A DNA stretch of 64,000 nt from NCBI GenBank assembly GCA_040772225.1, contig JAXGYO010000002.1, positions 1,426,001-1,490,000 of the forward strand, in the 5' to 3' direction. Numbering within the stretch: the first letter of the stretch is position 1; each line of letters begins with the position of its first letter. The position numbers and the translations under genes are program-made. The notes under the pieces were generated by a model. That model did not search any database. It had not been told where the DNA came from and saw nothing but the letters and a program-made list of their open reading frames with translations. Positions 1-7,629 of this stretch are shown one piece after another. The stretch is from JAAYED01 sp040772225. GTDB taxonomy: Bacteria; Chloroflexota; Anaerolineae; UBA1429.

Positions 1-580
1 TACGCTGATCGGCGCCACCACGCGGATCGCACTGCTTACCTCACCTCTACGCGATCGTTTCGGGGTGATGTACCGCCTCGATTTCTATGACCATGAAGCA
101 ATGCGCAGCATCGTACACCGCTCGGCCGCTATCCTGGGTATCCCGATCGACGGACCGGGGGCCGACGAGATCGCCACCCGTGCCCGGGGAACGCCGCGCG
201 TGGCAAACCGCCTGCTCAAGCGCGTGCGCGACTATGCCGAGGTGCGCGGCACGGGGGTGATCGACCGTGAAACCGCCAGCGCCGCCCTGTCGTTGCTTCA
301 GGTCGATGGGTTGGGTCTGGATGAGTCTGATCGGCGCGTGCTCCAAACGCTTATCGAAAAGTTTGACGGGGGGCCCGTCGGGCTGGACACACTGTCAGCG
401 GCTCTGAACGAGGATGCCGATACCATCATGGATGTCTATGAGCCGTACCTGATCCAGATGGGGTTCCTGGAACGAACACCCCGTGGGCGCATGACCACGC
501 GTCACGCTTATGAACACCTTGGCCTGCCTTACATTGCGCCGAACGCGCCAAGAGGCTCCCCGCAGGAGACGCTCTTCTAA
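1..580 (+). CDS. ruvB: Holliday junction helicase RuvB, C-terminal part (5' end outside window)
   Basis: The reading frame is open from base 2, so the start lies to the left of the window. The visible 192 residues begin with the sensor-1/arginine-finger stretch TLIGATTRIALLTSPLRDRF and continue through the AAA+ lid (GTPRVANRLLKRVRDYAEV) and the C-terminal winged helix (GLDTLSAALNEDADTIMD, ending LGLPYIAP), all diagnostic of RuvB. RuvB is the hexameric motor that drives branch migration with RuvA. The stop codon overlaps the next start (TAATG), so queH is probably translationally coupled. Only the N-terminal ATPase part is missing, because of the window edge; I see no damage to the gene. Confidence 0.96.
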   Translation, partial: TLIGATTRIALLTSPLRDRFGVMYRLDFYDHEAMRSIVHRSAAILGIPIDGPGADEIATRARGTPRVANRLLKRVRDYAEVRGTGVIDRETASAALSLLQVDGLGLDESDRRVLQTLIEKFDGGPVGLDTLSAALNEDADTIMDVYEPYLIQMGFLERTPRGRMTTRHAYEHLGLPYIAPNAPRGSPQETLF

Positions 581-1365
581 TGTCCGTCACAGTACAGGAC
601 AGCAAAGGTCGCACCCTCTCGCCTTGTTCGCTTGAGCGGGCCGAGAGCCTGGTGGCGACAGGCACCGCAGAATGGGTCACGGCGAGCCCGGCCGTGATCA
701 GGCTCCACCGTGCGGTCCAACTGCCAACGGTTTCGCCACCTGAACCTCATCCGCTGTCAGGTCGCAAGACGCTGTTGCACATCTGTTGCGGCCCTTGCGC
801 CACCTTTACGGTGAACACGCTGCGAGCCGCTGGAGCCGTGTTGACAGGCTACTGGTACAATCCGAGTATCCACCCCTACTCTGAGCACGAGAGGCGTCGC
901 GAATCGCTGGCCAGGTTCGCTGAACAGGTGGACCTTCCGATGATCTGGCACCCGGGCTATGAGATGACGGCCTTTTTTCACGCCGTCCACGGTCAGGAGC
1001 AGTTCGGGCTGCGATGCCGCGCCTGCTACCGTCTCAGGCTGGAGAGTACAGCCCGGGTGGCAGCGCAACAGGGCTTCGAGGCCTTTAGCACCACGTTGCT
1101 GATCAGCCCGTATCAGGACATTGAGAGCATTCGCTTGATTGGCGATGAACTCGCTACCAGGTACGGTGTTTCCTTTTACTGGGAAAACCTCCGTCGTGGA
1201 TTCAAGCAACACCACCAGTTGGCGCAGGACTATGGTCTCTACAGACAGCAGTATTGTGGCTGTGTCTACTCAGAGTGGGAAGCTCTCGATCGCGATGCGC
1301 CCACAGGCCGCCGCAACACCCCCAGGCGGGATATGCCGCAGCCGGGCCTTCAGGGTCGAGGCTGA
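580..1365 (+). CDS. queH: Epoxyqueuosine reductase QueH with an RRXRR-like N-terminal extension
   Basis: 261 residues. The core (about residues 62-230) has the QueH signature: HICCGPCATF (C69, C70, C73), then CRACYRLRLE, the TLLISPYQD block and a late YCGC pair. These are the cysteines expected to bind the [4Fe-4S] cluster and the second metal. QueH reduces epoxyqueuosine to queuosine in tRNA and replaces QueG in many bacteria. The first ~45 residues are not usual for QueH; they read V-x-D-x-x-GR-x-L-x-PC, then RA..L...G.A.W and P..IRL, resembling the RRXRR domain of HNH-nuclease-associated proteins. The ATG overlaps the ruvB stop. The next gene, queA, makes the substrate of QueH, so the operon holds the last two queuosine steps. 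Confidence 0.92.
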   Translation: MSVTVQDSKGRTLSPCSLERAESLVATGTAEWVTASPAVIRLHRAVQLPTVSPPEPHPLSGRKTLLHICCGPCATFTVNTLRAAGAVLTGYWYNPSIHPYSEHERRRESLARFAEQVDLPMIWHPGYEMTAFFHAVHGQEQFGLRCRACYRLRLESTARVAAQQGFEAFSTTLLISPYQDIESIRLIGDELATRYGVSFYWENLRRGFKQHHQLAQDYGLYRQQYCGCVYSEWEALDRDAPTGRRNTPRRDMPQPGLQGRG

Positions 1366-1435
1366 GCGCGGGCATGATTCTCCTATCACCCTTTGCGATC
1401 AGGGCCATCGGCAGGTCGCCACGCGCAGGCTGCTC

Positions 1436-2461
1436 ATGCTGACCTCCGAGTTCGACTATGACCTCCCGCCAGACCGCATTGCCCAGTCGCCCCTTGAGCC
1501 GCGCGACCGTTCGAAAATGCTCGTTCTGAATCGCGCCTCCGGCTCAATCGAGCACCGCACGTTTCGTGACATTCAAGAGTACCTGCGGCCGGGCGATGTG
1601 CTCGTCGCAAACCAAACGCGAGTCATTCCGGCGCGCCTCTATGCCCGCAAGCACCCCACAGGGGGCCGCGTAGAGTTGCTGCTCCTCTCCCGCGTCGACG
1701 CGCATTGCTGGGAAGCTCTGGTCAAAGGCAGACGGGCCGCCCCTGGGCAGCACCTGACGATCGGCGTCGGAGCTGAGCAGATTGCCGGCCAGATAGAAGC
1801 GATCACTCCCGGTGGCGGGCGCCTCGTAAGGTTTGAGAGGCCAATCGAGGAGCATCTCGAGGAACTGGGAGAGATGCCTCTCCCCCCCTACATTCATCAA
1901 GCACTGGCAGACAGGGAGCGTTACCAGACCGTGTATGCCCAGGTCTCCGGTTCGGTGGCCGCCCCTACGGCAGGCCTGCACTTTACGCCCAAGTTGCTTG
2001 AGGGCATCAAGAGTATGGGCGTTGAATGGGCTCAGGTACTGCTCCACATCGGGCTCGACACCTTCCGGCCAGTCACTGAGGAGCAGGTCGAAGAGCACCA
2101 GATCCATACCGAGTACTGCGAGCTGGATGCCGCCACAGCGGCACAACTCAATCGAGCCAGACATGAAGGCCGGCGTATTGTTGCCGTTGGGACCACGTCG
2201 GTACGGGTGCTTGAGACAGCCGGCCAGAGCCGTACCACGGACCTTGAGCCCTTTAGCGGGAGAACCAGGCTATTCATTTACCCGGGCTACCAGTTTTCGG
2301 TAGTCGATGCGCTGATCACAAACTTTCACCTCCCGCGTTCTTCCCTGCTGATGCTTGTCTCGGCCTTTGCCGGAACCGAGAGGATCCGCCAGGCGTATGC
2401 CACTGCGATTGAGGCCGACTACCGTTTCTATAGCTTTGGCGACAGCATGCTTATACTCTAG
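1436..2461 (+). CDS. queA: S-adenosylmethionine:tRNA ribosyltransferase-isomerase
   Basis: 341 residues from the ATG that begins MLTSEFDYDLPPDRIAQ, the classic QueA N-terminus; in-frame sequence farther upstream is inside queH and is not counted. Visible family blocks are DRSKMLVLNR, VLVANQTRVIPARL, SGSVAAPTAGLHF, HIGLDTFRPV, VGTTSVRVLE, YPGYQF..DALITNFHLP and SSLLMLVSAFAG. The enzyme transfers and isomerises the ribosyl group of S-adenosylmethionine onto preQ1 at tRNA position 34, giving epoxyqueuosine. Length is normal for the family. It follows queH by 70 bases on the same strand, and QueH acts immediately after QueA, so co-expression makes sense. Confidence 0.96.
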   Translation: MLTSEFDYDLPPDRIAQSPLEPRDRSKMLVLNRASGSIEHRTFRDIQEYLRPGDVLVANQTRVIPARLYARKHPTGGRVELLLLSRVDAHCWEALVKGRRAAPGQHLTIGVGAEQIAGQIEAITPGGGRLVRFERPIEEHLEELGEMPLPPYIHQALADRERYQTVYAQVSGSVAAPTAGLHFTPKLLEGIKSMGVEWAQVLLHIGLDTFRPVTEEQVEEHQIHTEYCELDAATAAQLNRARHEGRRIVAVGTTSVRVLETAGQSRTTDLEPFSGRTRLFIYPGYQFSVVDALITNFHLPRSSLLMLVSAFAGTERIRQAYATAIEADYRFYSFGDSMLIL

Positions 2462-2525
2462 AGTCGGCAACCAGTCTCTTGTGCGCGATGCCCATGACAG
2501 GCAATCCATCGCGGACGGATGTCCT

Positions 2526-2554
2526 TGTAGCGTGCGCACATCGGTGCTAGTATC
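2526..2554 (+). promoter_or_regulatory. Candidate sigma-70 promoter of the MalT/BTAD regulator gene
   Basis: TTGTAG (2526-2531), 17-bp spacer, TAGTAT (2549-2554). It lies between queA and the regulator gene, about 40 bases before the chosen ATG. The spacing is ideal and both hexamers are near consensus. No strong ribosome binding site is seen before the ATG. Confidence 0.5.
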
Positions 2555-2595
2555 TCCTGAAGAATTCGCCGTCCGCTTCGGCACCCCCATGGACC

Positions 2596-5500
2596 ATGGA
2601 CGCAGATTACCCTCCGATCAACCGCAAGGTGCAGGTTCCTGATCGCCCGCCGACGCTCTTGCGACGGGAGCGATTGGTTGGATTCCTGCACAGCAACATC
2701 AACCACAAGCTGGTGCTCGTTTCGGCAGGTGCGGGATACGGCAAAACATCGCTTCTGATAGATTACGCCCATGATGCCGAGCTTCCTGTGTGCTGGTACA
2801 GCCTCGACAGAGGCGACAGGCATGTTCTCACCTTTATCGAGTACCTGGTCGCGTCCATCCGGCGACGTTTCCCCACTTTCGGGCACTCTATCCTGCGCAT
2901 CCTGCATGACTATATCGGACCTGCCGAGGACATTGAACCCTTTGTGCGCTTGATCCTTGATGAGATCCAGCAAACCATCGATGACTATTTCGTCGTGATC
3001 CTCGACGACTACCAGGAGGTTCTGGAAAGCGAGCCGGTGAACGCACTGGTCGACGGCCTCCTGAGATACTTGCCCGAGCACTGTCACTTTATCATCGCAT
3101 CCCGTGCAATCCCTCGCCGCTTGACCCTGACGCGCCTGGCTGCTCGCGAAGAGATCGTCGGCATGGGTGTCAGGCAACTCAAGTTCACGCGCGACGAGAT
3201 TCAGCAGATTCTGTCTCTGCGTGGCATGGATAATCTGGAACCAGAGCAGTTGGACGCTCTTGCCCAACGTTCCGAAGGGTGGATCACGGCCATCCTCCTC
3301 GCCGCACAGACCCGCTGGACAGACACGATTCAGGCGGTCGTGGAACTGTCCGGCTCGCTCGACAGCGTCTTTGATTATCTCGCGCAGGAGGTGCTTGCCG
3401 ACCAGCCGGAGCACATCCAGCATTTTCTGCTCCGCACATCGGTCCTGCAGGAGATGAGCCCACCCCTCTGCGATGCGTTGCTAGATACAGATGACTCGGC
3501 GCGTACGCTGCGCTCGTTGGCAGAGCAAGGCCTCTTTACCTCAGAGATCAGCAGCACGTCAGGCTGGTACCAGTACCATCAGCTGTTCAGAGAGTTTCTG
3601 GTTTCCAAGCTCGAGGCTGACGCTCCCCGGCTTTATCGTGACCTCTGCCTGAAGGAGGCGCATCTGATGGCCAACCAGGGCCACTGGTCCTGGGCCATCG
3701 ATGGCTATCTGTCGGGCAAGGCGCACGAAGAGGCCGCTGAGGCCATCGAGATCATCGCCCAGGACTATTTCGACGACGGGCGATGGCCCCAGCTTGAGAC
3801 CTGGATCGATGCGCTCCCTGAGGCCGTGTTGCAGGGTCATCCCAGACTCTTGCTTTTTCGGGCACGGATCAGCACCGAGGCGGGCGACTATGCAGAAGCC
3901 GAGCGGTTGCTGGAGCCAGCGTACACGATCTATCGGCAGCGCGAGAGCGAGATCGGTACCGCACGGGTGCTGACGCAGCGCGCCATCGTCCAGCGTCTAC
4001 AGGAACGCTACGGCGAGGCGATCAGGAGCTGCAAAGACATCCTCGAGACTGTCAGTTTCAGTGACGATCCTTCGTCCGTTGTCAAAGCCCACCAGAACAT
4101 GGGCATCTGTTATCAGATTCTTGGCGATACGGCACGGGGGCAGCAGGAGATGCGCACCGCCTTTGAGCTCGCCCAGTCACAGGGCGATACCCTGAGTGCC
4201 GCATTCATCGCCCATGACCTGGGGAACAGCCTATACATGGCCGGCGCTGTTGAGCAGGCCAGGCAATACCTGCATCAAGCTCTGCTTCATTGGCGCAAGG
4301 TGGGCAACCCGGGCGCCCTTGCCCTGACGCTGCAGGGCCTCGGCGTGATCCACCATCATCTGGGCCAGTATGCCGAGGCCCAGAACAGATACGATGAAAG
4401 CCTTGAAAAAGCGAGAGACATCCGAAATCGTCGCCTGGAAGCCTACGCACTCTTAAACAGCGGGGACCTGGAGCGTGACCAGGGACACTATCCGCGGGCA
4501 TTGCAGCTGTATTCTGAGGCCTTTGACATGGCATCGTCAGTTGGCCAGAGCAGCCTCATGCTGTACGTGCTCGCGTCACGAGGCGAAACCTATCGTCTGC
4601 AAAAAAACGTCGTGCGTGCGCGTCAGGCACTGACCGAAGCCCTCGACCAGAGCCTCAGACAAGGACTTGAAGAGCCGATCGGGCTGTGTCATCTCGCCTT
4701 TGGAGCACTTGCACTCCAGGAAGGGGCGCCTGACAGCGCCGAGAAGCATCTCAGCCAGGCTCTGGATCTTTTGCAGACAGCGGGCACACAGCGCGATGTG
4801 GGACGGGTCTACGTACAGATGGCACAGCTCAGCCTGATGCGGAATGATCGCTCCAGCATCGAGACCCATCTGCGCCGGGCAGGAGAGATCGCCTTGCGCC
4901 TGGGCACGGAGCAGTTCATCGTCGCCGAAGGAGCAGACGCCATCCCGCTGCTGGAATACGTCAGCGAGTTTGAGATCAAAGGGCTGGATGCAATCCGAAT
5001 CCGCGCGCAGATCGAAGCGCTCTTCCCCTCTGTCGTTGTAGCGCCGCACCTGCGCATGGTTCCAGCCTCTGCGGAACTGGAACTGCTGGGGCTCGATCGA
5101 GGGCGTGTGGTTTTTCGCGGCCACGACATCCGCGACTTTGAGTCCTCGGTTGCACGCACCATGGCATTTCTCCTGGCAGAGCATCCTAACGGATTACACA
5201 AGGAGCGAATCGCCGATCTCTTGTGGCGCGACACAACACAAGCCCGTGCCGAGAGCCTTTTCCATTCCACGGTATACCGGCTCCGCAAGGCACTGGACAA
5301 GAAAGTGATCGTGCTCGAAGGTGGTCTCTACCGTCTCAATCCACGGCTCTCTTACCGCTACGACGTGGCTGACTTCCAGCGGCTCGCCAGGCTGGCCCAG
5401 GGCGACGATCATCCTGCACAACTTGCCCGCATGAATGCGATCGACCTCTACCGCTCGGACTATCTCGAGTCCTGTGATTCCCCCTGGTGTTTCGATGTGC

Positions 5501-5808
5501 GACTCGCGCTACAACACACCATGATCCAGCTCCTTACCAGGGAAGCAGAGCACCTCTGCTCTCAGGGCCAAATTGCGCAGGGTGAAACGCTGTACCTGCG
5601 CGTGCTGGCACTGGACGAATTCGATGAGCGTGCCCATCGTGGCGTGATGTGGTGCCGTGCCAGGCTGGGCGATGCCTCAGGGGCCACCCGGCAGTACCGC
5701 GAATGCACCCGCATCATGGCAAGCGAGATGGGACTCTCCCCACACCCGGACACCGTGCATCTCTACACACTGATACACAGCGGCAGCTTGCCTGTGAGCC
5801 CCTCGTAA
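2596..5808 (+). CDS. MalT-type STAND ATPase / TPR regulator with SARP-like wHTH-BTAD C-terminus
   Basis: 1070 residues. The N-terminus is a MalT/LuxR-LAL-like STAND NTPase: VSAGAGYGKTS Walker A at about 43-52, a YFVVILDDYQ Walker B near 132-141, and a RSEGWITAILLA motif near 218. A long run of TPR-like helices follows (about 400-800, with repeats such as GDYAEAERLLEPA, LGQYAEAQNRYDESL and QGHYPRALQLYSEA). The C-terminus (about 830-1065) is not the usual LuxR HTH. It is a winged helix (MAFLLAEHPNGLHKERIADL, then STVYRLRKAL) plus a bacterial transcriptional activation domain (LYRSDYLES.. to ..MASEMGLSPHPDT), the arrangement of SARP activators. This suggests a signal-sensing ATPase controlling DNA binding. 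The peptide gene array begins 115 bases downstream with a SARP-type operator (5865-5882), the likely target. The inducer is unknown. A second ATG lies at 2589 in another frame. Confidence 0.88.
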   Translation: MDADYPPINRKVQVPDRPPTLLRRERLVGFLHSNINHKLVLVSAGAGYGKTSLLIDYAHDAELPVCWYSLDRGDRHVLTFIEYLVASIRRRFPTFGHSILRILHDYIGPAEDIEPFVRLILDEIQQTIDDYFVVILDDYQEVLESEPVNALVDGLLRYLPEHCHFIIASRAIPRRLTLTRLAAREEIVGMGVRQLKFTRDEIQQILSLRGMDNLEPEQLDALAQRSEGWITAILLAAQTRWTDTIQAVVELSGSLDSVFDYLAQEVLADQPEHIQHFLLRTSVLQEMSPPLCDALLDTDDSARTLRSLAEQGLFTSEISSTSGWYQYHQLFREFLVSKLEADAPRLYRDLCLKEAHLMANQGHWSWAIDGYLSGKAHEEAAEAIEIIAQDYFDDGRWPQLETWIDALPEAVLQGHPRLLLFRARISTEAGDYAEAERLLEPAYTIYRQRESEIGTARVLTQRAIVQRLQERYGEAIRSCKDILETVSFSDDPSSVVKAHQNMGICYQILGDTARGQQEMRTAFELAQSQGDTLSAAFIAHDLGNSLYMAGAVEQARQYLHQALLHWRKVGNPGALALTLQGLGVIHHHLGQYAEAQNRYDESLEKARDIRNRRLEAYALLNSGDLERDQGHYPRALQLYSEAFDMASSVGQSSLMLYVLASRGETYRLQKNVVRARQALTEALDQSLRQGLEEPIGLCHLAFGALALQEGAPDSAEKHLSQALDLLQTAGTQRDVGRVYVQMAQLSLMRNDRSSIETHLRRAGEIALRLGTEQFIVAEGADAIPLLEYVSEFEIKGLDAIRIRAQIEALFPSVVVAPHLRMVPASAELELLGLDRGRVVFRGHDIRDFESSVARTMAFLLAEHPNGLHKERIADLLWRDTTQARAESLFHSTVYRLRKALDKKVIVLEGGLYRLNPRLSYRYDVADFQRLARLAQGDDHPAQLARMNAIDLYRSDYLESCDSPWCFDVRLALQHTMIQLLTREAEHLCSQGQIAQGETLYLRVLALDEFDERAHRGVMWCRARLGDASGATRQYRECTRIMASEMGLSPHPDTVHLYTLIHSGSLPVSPS

Positions 5809-5864
5809 CGCCGCACTCCGACCGAGTACCCCAGTTTACGCAGATTGTTTCAGACGCCACCTAC

Positions 5865-5897
5865 CGTGAGTGTTTCGTGAGTCTGTGCCCGTATACT
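5865..5897 (+). promoter_or_regulatory. Candidate SARP-type operator and -10 box for the peptide array
   Basis: Two identical heptamers CGTGAGT occur at 5865-5871 and 5876-5882, that is 11 bp (one helical turn) apart with a 4-bp gap. A TATACT box follows at 5892-5897, 9 bp after the second heptamer, and no recognisable -35 hexamer is present. SARP activators are known to bind heptameric direct repeats with 11-bp periodicity about 8 bp upstream of the -10. The adjacent regulator has exactly such a C-terminal module, so direct activation is inferred. Confidence 0.55.
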
Positions 5898-5923
5898 GCC
5901 AGTAACACTTCTGAGGGGGACCA

Positions 5924-6067
5924 ATGATGAAGAAAGCATACGTTTCAGTGATGTATGTGCTGCTCACGGCCGCGGCACTTTTGATCGCCGGCGGCGCGCC
6001 CATCCCCTGGAGCGGGACCGGTGGCGGCAACGGCATTTTGAGCGCCTTGACATCCTTCGGCCTCTAG
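5924..6067 (+). CDS. Hydrophobic small peptide, array copy 1
   Basis: 47 residues from the first of two ATGs (46 from the second at 5927), with a good ribosome binding site (GAGGGGGA) before them. N-terminus MMKKAYVSVMYVLL, hydrophobic stretch to LLIAGG, then APIPWSGTGGGN and GILSALTSFGL. Two lysines followed by ~20 apolar residues look like a signal sequence, and A-G-G before APIPW is compatible with signal peptidase I or a double-glycine cut; the exported part would be about 23 uncharged residues. I do not recognise the family. It differs from copies 2-5 by the extra Met, AYV for MYF, and a few silent changes, so it is probably the founder copy. Confidence 0.72.
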   Translation: MMKKAYVSVMYVLLTAAALLIAGGAPIPWSGTGGGNGILSALTSFGL

Positions 6068-6097
6068 GCCACGAATCCGCTAATCAAAGGAGCGATC

Positions 6098-6238
6098 ATG
6101 AAAAAGATGTACTTTTCAGTGATGTATGTGCTGCTCACGGCCGCGGCACTTTTGATCGCCGGCGGCGCGCCCATCCCCTGGAGCGGAACCGGCGGCGGCA
6201 ACGGCATTTTGAGCGCCTTGACATCCTTCGGCCTCTAG
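6098..6238 (+). CDS. Hydrophobic small peptide, array copy 2
   Basis: 46 residues: MKKMYFSVMYVLLTAAALL, then IAGGAPIPWSGTGGGN and GILSALTSFGL. Ribosome binding site AAAGGAG seven bases before the ATG; this copy has one GAG fewer in that site than copies 3-5. Same architecture as copy 1: two N-terminal lysines, a hydrophobic helix at about residues 4-21, then a Gly/Ser/Thr-rich tail with an invariant Trp in PIPWSGTG. It is likely exported or membrane-inserted. Function unknown. Confidence 0.72.
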   Translation: MKKMYFSVMYVLLTAAALLIAGGAPIPWSGTGGGNGILSALTSFGL

Positions 6239-6271
6239 GCCACGAATCCGCTAATCAAAGGAGGAGCGATC

Positions 6272-6412
6272 ATGAAAAAGATGTACTTTTCAGTGATGTA
6301 TGTGCTGCTCACGGCCGCGGCACTTTTGATCGCCGGCGGCGCGCCCATCCCCTGGAGCGGAACCGGCGGCGGCAACGGCATTTTGAGCGCCTTGACATCC
6401 TTCGGCCTCTAG
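6272..6412 (+). CDS. Hydrophobic small peptide, array copy 3
   Basis: 46 residues, identical in protein sequence to copy 2, with the fuller ribosome binding site AAAGGAGGAG. No acidic residue occurs anywhere in the peptide and the tail after IAGG carries no charge. Identity with its neighbours at DNA level extends through the intergenic spacer. Confidence 0.72.
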   Translation: MKKMYFSVMYVLLTAAALLIAGGAPIPWSGTGGGNGILSALTSFGL

Positions 6413-6445
6413 GCCACGAATCCGCTAATCAAAGGAGGAGCGATC

Positions 6446-6586
6446 ATGAAAAAGATGTACTTTTCAGTGATGTATGTGCTGCTCACGGCCGCGGCACTTT
6501 TGATCGCCGGCGGCGCGCCCATCCCCTGGAGCGGAACCGGCGGCGGCAACGGCATTTTGAGCGCCTTGACATCCTTCGGCCTCTAG
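6446..6586 (+). CDS. Hydrophobic small peptide, array copy 4
   Basis: 46 residues, identical to copies 2 and 3 in protein and, as far as I can read, in DNA. Own AAAGGAGGAG ribosome binding site. Multiple independently translated copies suggest selection for peptide dosage rather than for diversity. Confidence 0.72.
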   Translation: MKKMYFSVMYVLLTAAALLIAGGAPIPWSGTGGGNGILSALTSFGL

Positions 6587-6619
6587 GCCACGAATCCGCT
6601 AATCAAAGGAGGAGCGATC

Positions 6620-6760
6620 ATGAAAAAGATGTACTTTTCAGTGATGTATGTGCTGCTCACGGCCGCGGCACTTTTGATCGCCGGCGGCGCGCCCATCCCC
6701 TGGAGCGGAACTGGCGGCGGCAACGGCATTTTGAGCGCCTTGACATCCTTCGGCCTCTAG
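6620..6760 (+). CDS. Hydrophobic small peptide, array copy 5
   Basis: 46 residues, same protein as copies 2-4, with one silent change in the PWSGTG segment (ACT instead of ACC for Thr). The repeat spacer ends here: the sequence after the stop (GCAGAAGGACGGCCAGTCC) no longer matches the CACGAATCCGCTAATC spacer, marking the array boundary. Confidence 0.72.
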   Translation: MKKMYFSVMYVLLTAAALLIAGGAPIPWSGTGGGNGILSALTSFGL

Positions 6761-6793
6761 GCAGAAGGACGGCCAGTCCAGGAGCATGCGGCG

Positions 6794-6922
6794 ATGAAAA
6801 GACGGCACATATCAGTTGTATACGTGCTTCGCGCGCCCCAAGCGTCGGTGATTGCAGGCGGCGCAGGCGTACCCTGGAGCGAGACTGGCGAAGGTGCCTT
6901 CCCAAATGGCCTTTTTCGCTGA
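6794..6922 (+). CDS. Divergent sixth member of the peptide family
   Basis: 42 residues: MKRRHISVVYVLRAPQ, then ASVIAGGAGVPWSETGEGA and FPNGLFR. It keeps the skeleton of the array peptides (basic N-terminus, S-V-x-Y-V-L, I-A-G-G-A, P-W-S-x-T-G-x-G) but the hydrophobic segment is broken by R-A-P-Q, the tail gains two glutamates, and the GILSALTSFGL end is lost. The site GGAGCATGCGGCG precedes the ATG. It could be a decaying copy, or a diverged peptide with another role such as immunity or antagonism. The reading frame is intact, so I do not call it a pseudogene. Confidence 0.5.
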   Translation: MKRRHISVVYVLRAPQASVIAGGAGVPWSETGEGAFPNGLFR

Positions 6923-7000
6923 GCTGTGGCCGCGACGAACGCTCCGTCCAGGCTTGGCTTGCATCGTAATATCGCGATTCTCTGATGGCACACCTGAATA

Positions 7001-7627
7001 ATGCTTCTGGTTCTCTCGATCGGGCTTTCGTTAGTGATAGCTCTGGCGACCGGAGGCCGGCTGAGTGGGTTGGCACGCATCTCGTTCAGACTGGGGTGGC
7101 TGACCTTTGTCGCCCTGGGCATACAGATAGGTGCGGTCTATGTACGCGAACCAGCCTGGCTTGCCAGCACGCTGTTGGTGATCTCCTATCTGCTTCTGGT
7201 AGCGGTAATACTGGCCAATCTCAGGCTGCCGGGGCTGGCCGCACTGGGCCTGGGACTGCTCTCAAACATGGCGGCGATCATCGCCAACGGCGGCTATATG
7301 CCGGTAACACCTGAAGCAGTGGCTCGTGCCGGGCTACAGGAACTGGTCACAGTAACGGACGCCGGCGTCAGGGTGTTCGGATCGAAAGATATTGTGCTAT
7401 CCGTGGCAGACACGCGGCTATGGATACTGAGCGATATCCTGGTGCTCAAACACCCGATTGCGACCGTCCTCAGTATTGGAGATCTACTGCTGGCAGTGGG
7501 GGCCTTCTGGTTCGTCTATGCCGCCCTAAATGCTGGCAGACGCACGGAGGACAAAGTCGCTATCCACAGCATGGATCGAGAACAAGAAACAACCTCGCAT
7601 TCGAGTCGTTACGATAAGGGAGACTAG
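7001..7627 (+). CDS. DUF5317 family integral membrane protein
   Basis: 208 residues with about five to six hydrophobic segments (MLLVLSIGLSLVIALATGG at 1-19, LGWLTFVALGIQIGAVYV at about 32-49, LLVISYLLLVAVILANLR, LAALGLGLLSNMAAII, and a last one near 160-180, LLLAVGAFWFVYAALN). The strongest family mark is ANGGYMPVTPEAV, matching the NGGxMPV motif of DUF5317. Biochemical role unknown. It begins 78 bases after the last peptide gene and is followed two bases after its stop by the NHLP-like gene, so the pair is an operon. Its position suggests a part in export, sensing or immunity for the peptides; that is inference. Confidence 0.8.
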   Translation: MLLVLSIGLSLVIALATGGRLSGLARISFRLGWLTFVALGIQIGAVYVREPAWLASTLLVISYLLLVAVILANLRLPGLAALGLGLLSNMAAIIANGGYMPVTPEAVARAGLQELVTVTDAGVRVFGSKDIVLSVADTRLWILSDILVLKHPIATVLSIGDLLLAVGAFWFVYAALNAGRRTEDKVAIHSMDREQETTSHSSRYDKGD

Positions 7628-7629
7628 CA

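Larger units (their letters stand above)
5927..6760 (+). repeat. Five-unit tandem array of near-identical peptide genes (171-174 bp units)
   Basis: ATG-to-ATG distances are 171, 174, 174 and 174 bp (starts 5927, 6098, 6272, 6446, 6620). Each unit is a complete ORF of 46 codons plus stop and a ~31-34-base spacer (GCCACGAATCCGCTAATCAA, then AGGAGGAGCGATC) carrying its own Shine-Dalgarno site. The 3-bp difference is one GAG lost in the ribosome binding site before copy 2. Copies 2-5 differ only by a rare silent change (ACC to ACT in copy 5). Such identity over spacers as well as ORFs points to recent unequal crossing-over or active homogenisation. Confidence 0.95.

Noticed and set aside
2458..3423. 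321-codon open frame antisense to the start of the MalT/BTAD regulator
   Set aside because: The plus-strand frame has Walker motifs and TPRs; the antisense one shows no recognisable motif or ribosome binding site.
5927..6760. TTGACA hexamer inside each peptide repeat as an internal promoter
   Set aside because: Seventeen bases downstream is CACGAA, not a -10; the hexamer encodes Leu-Thr in the conserved ALTSF segment.
5924..6922. CRISPR or non-coding satellite repeat
   Set aside because: Units are 171-174 bp, direct, and each encodes the same ORF with a ribosome binding site; no short repeat-spacer pattern.
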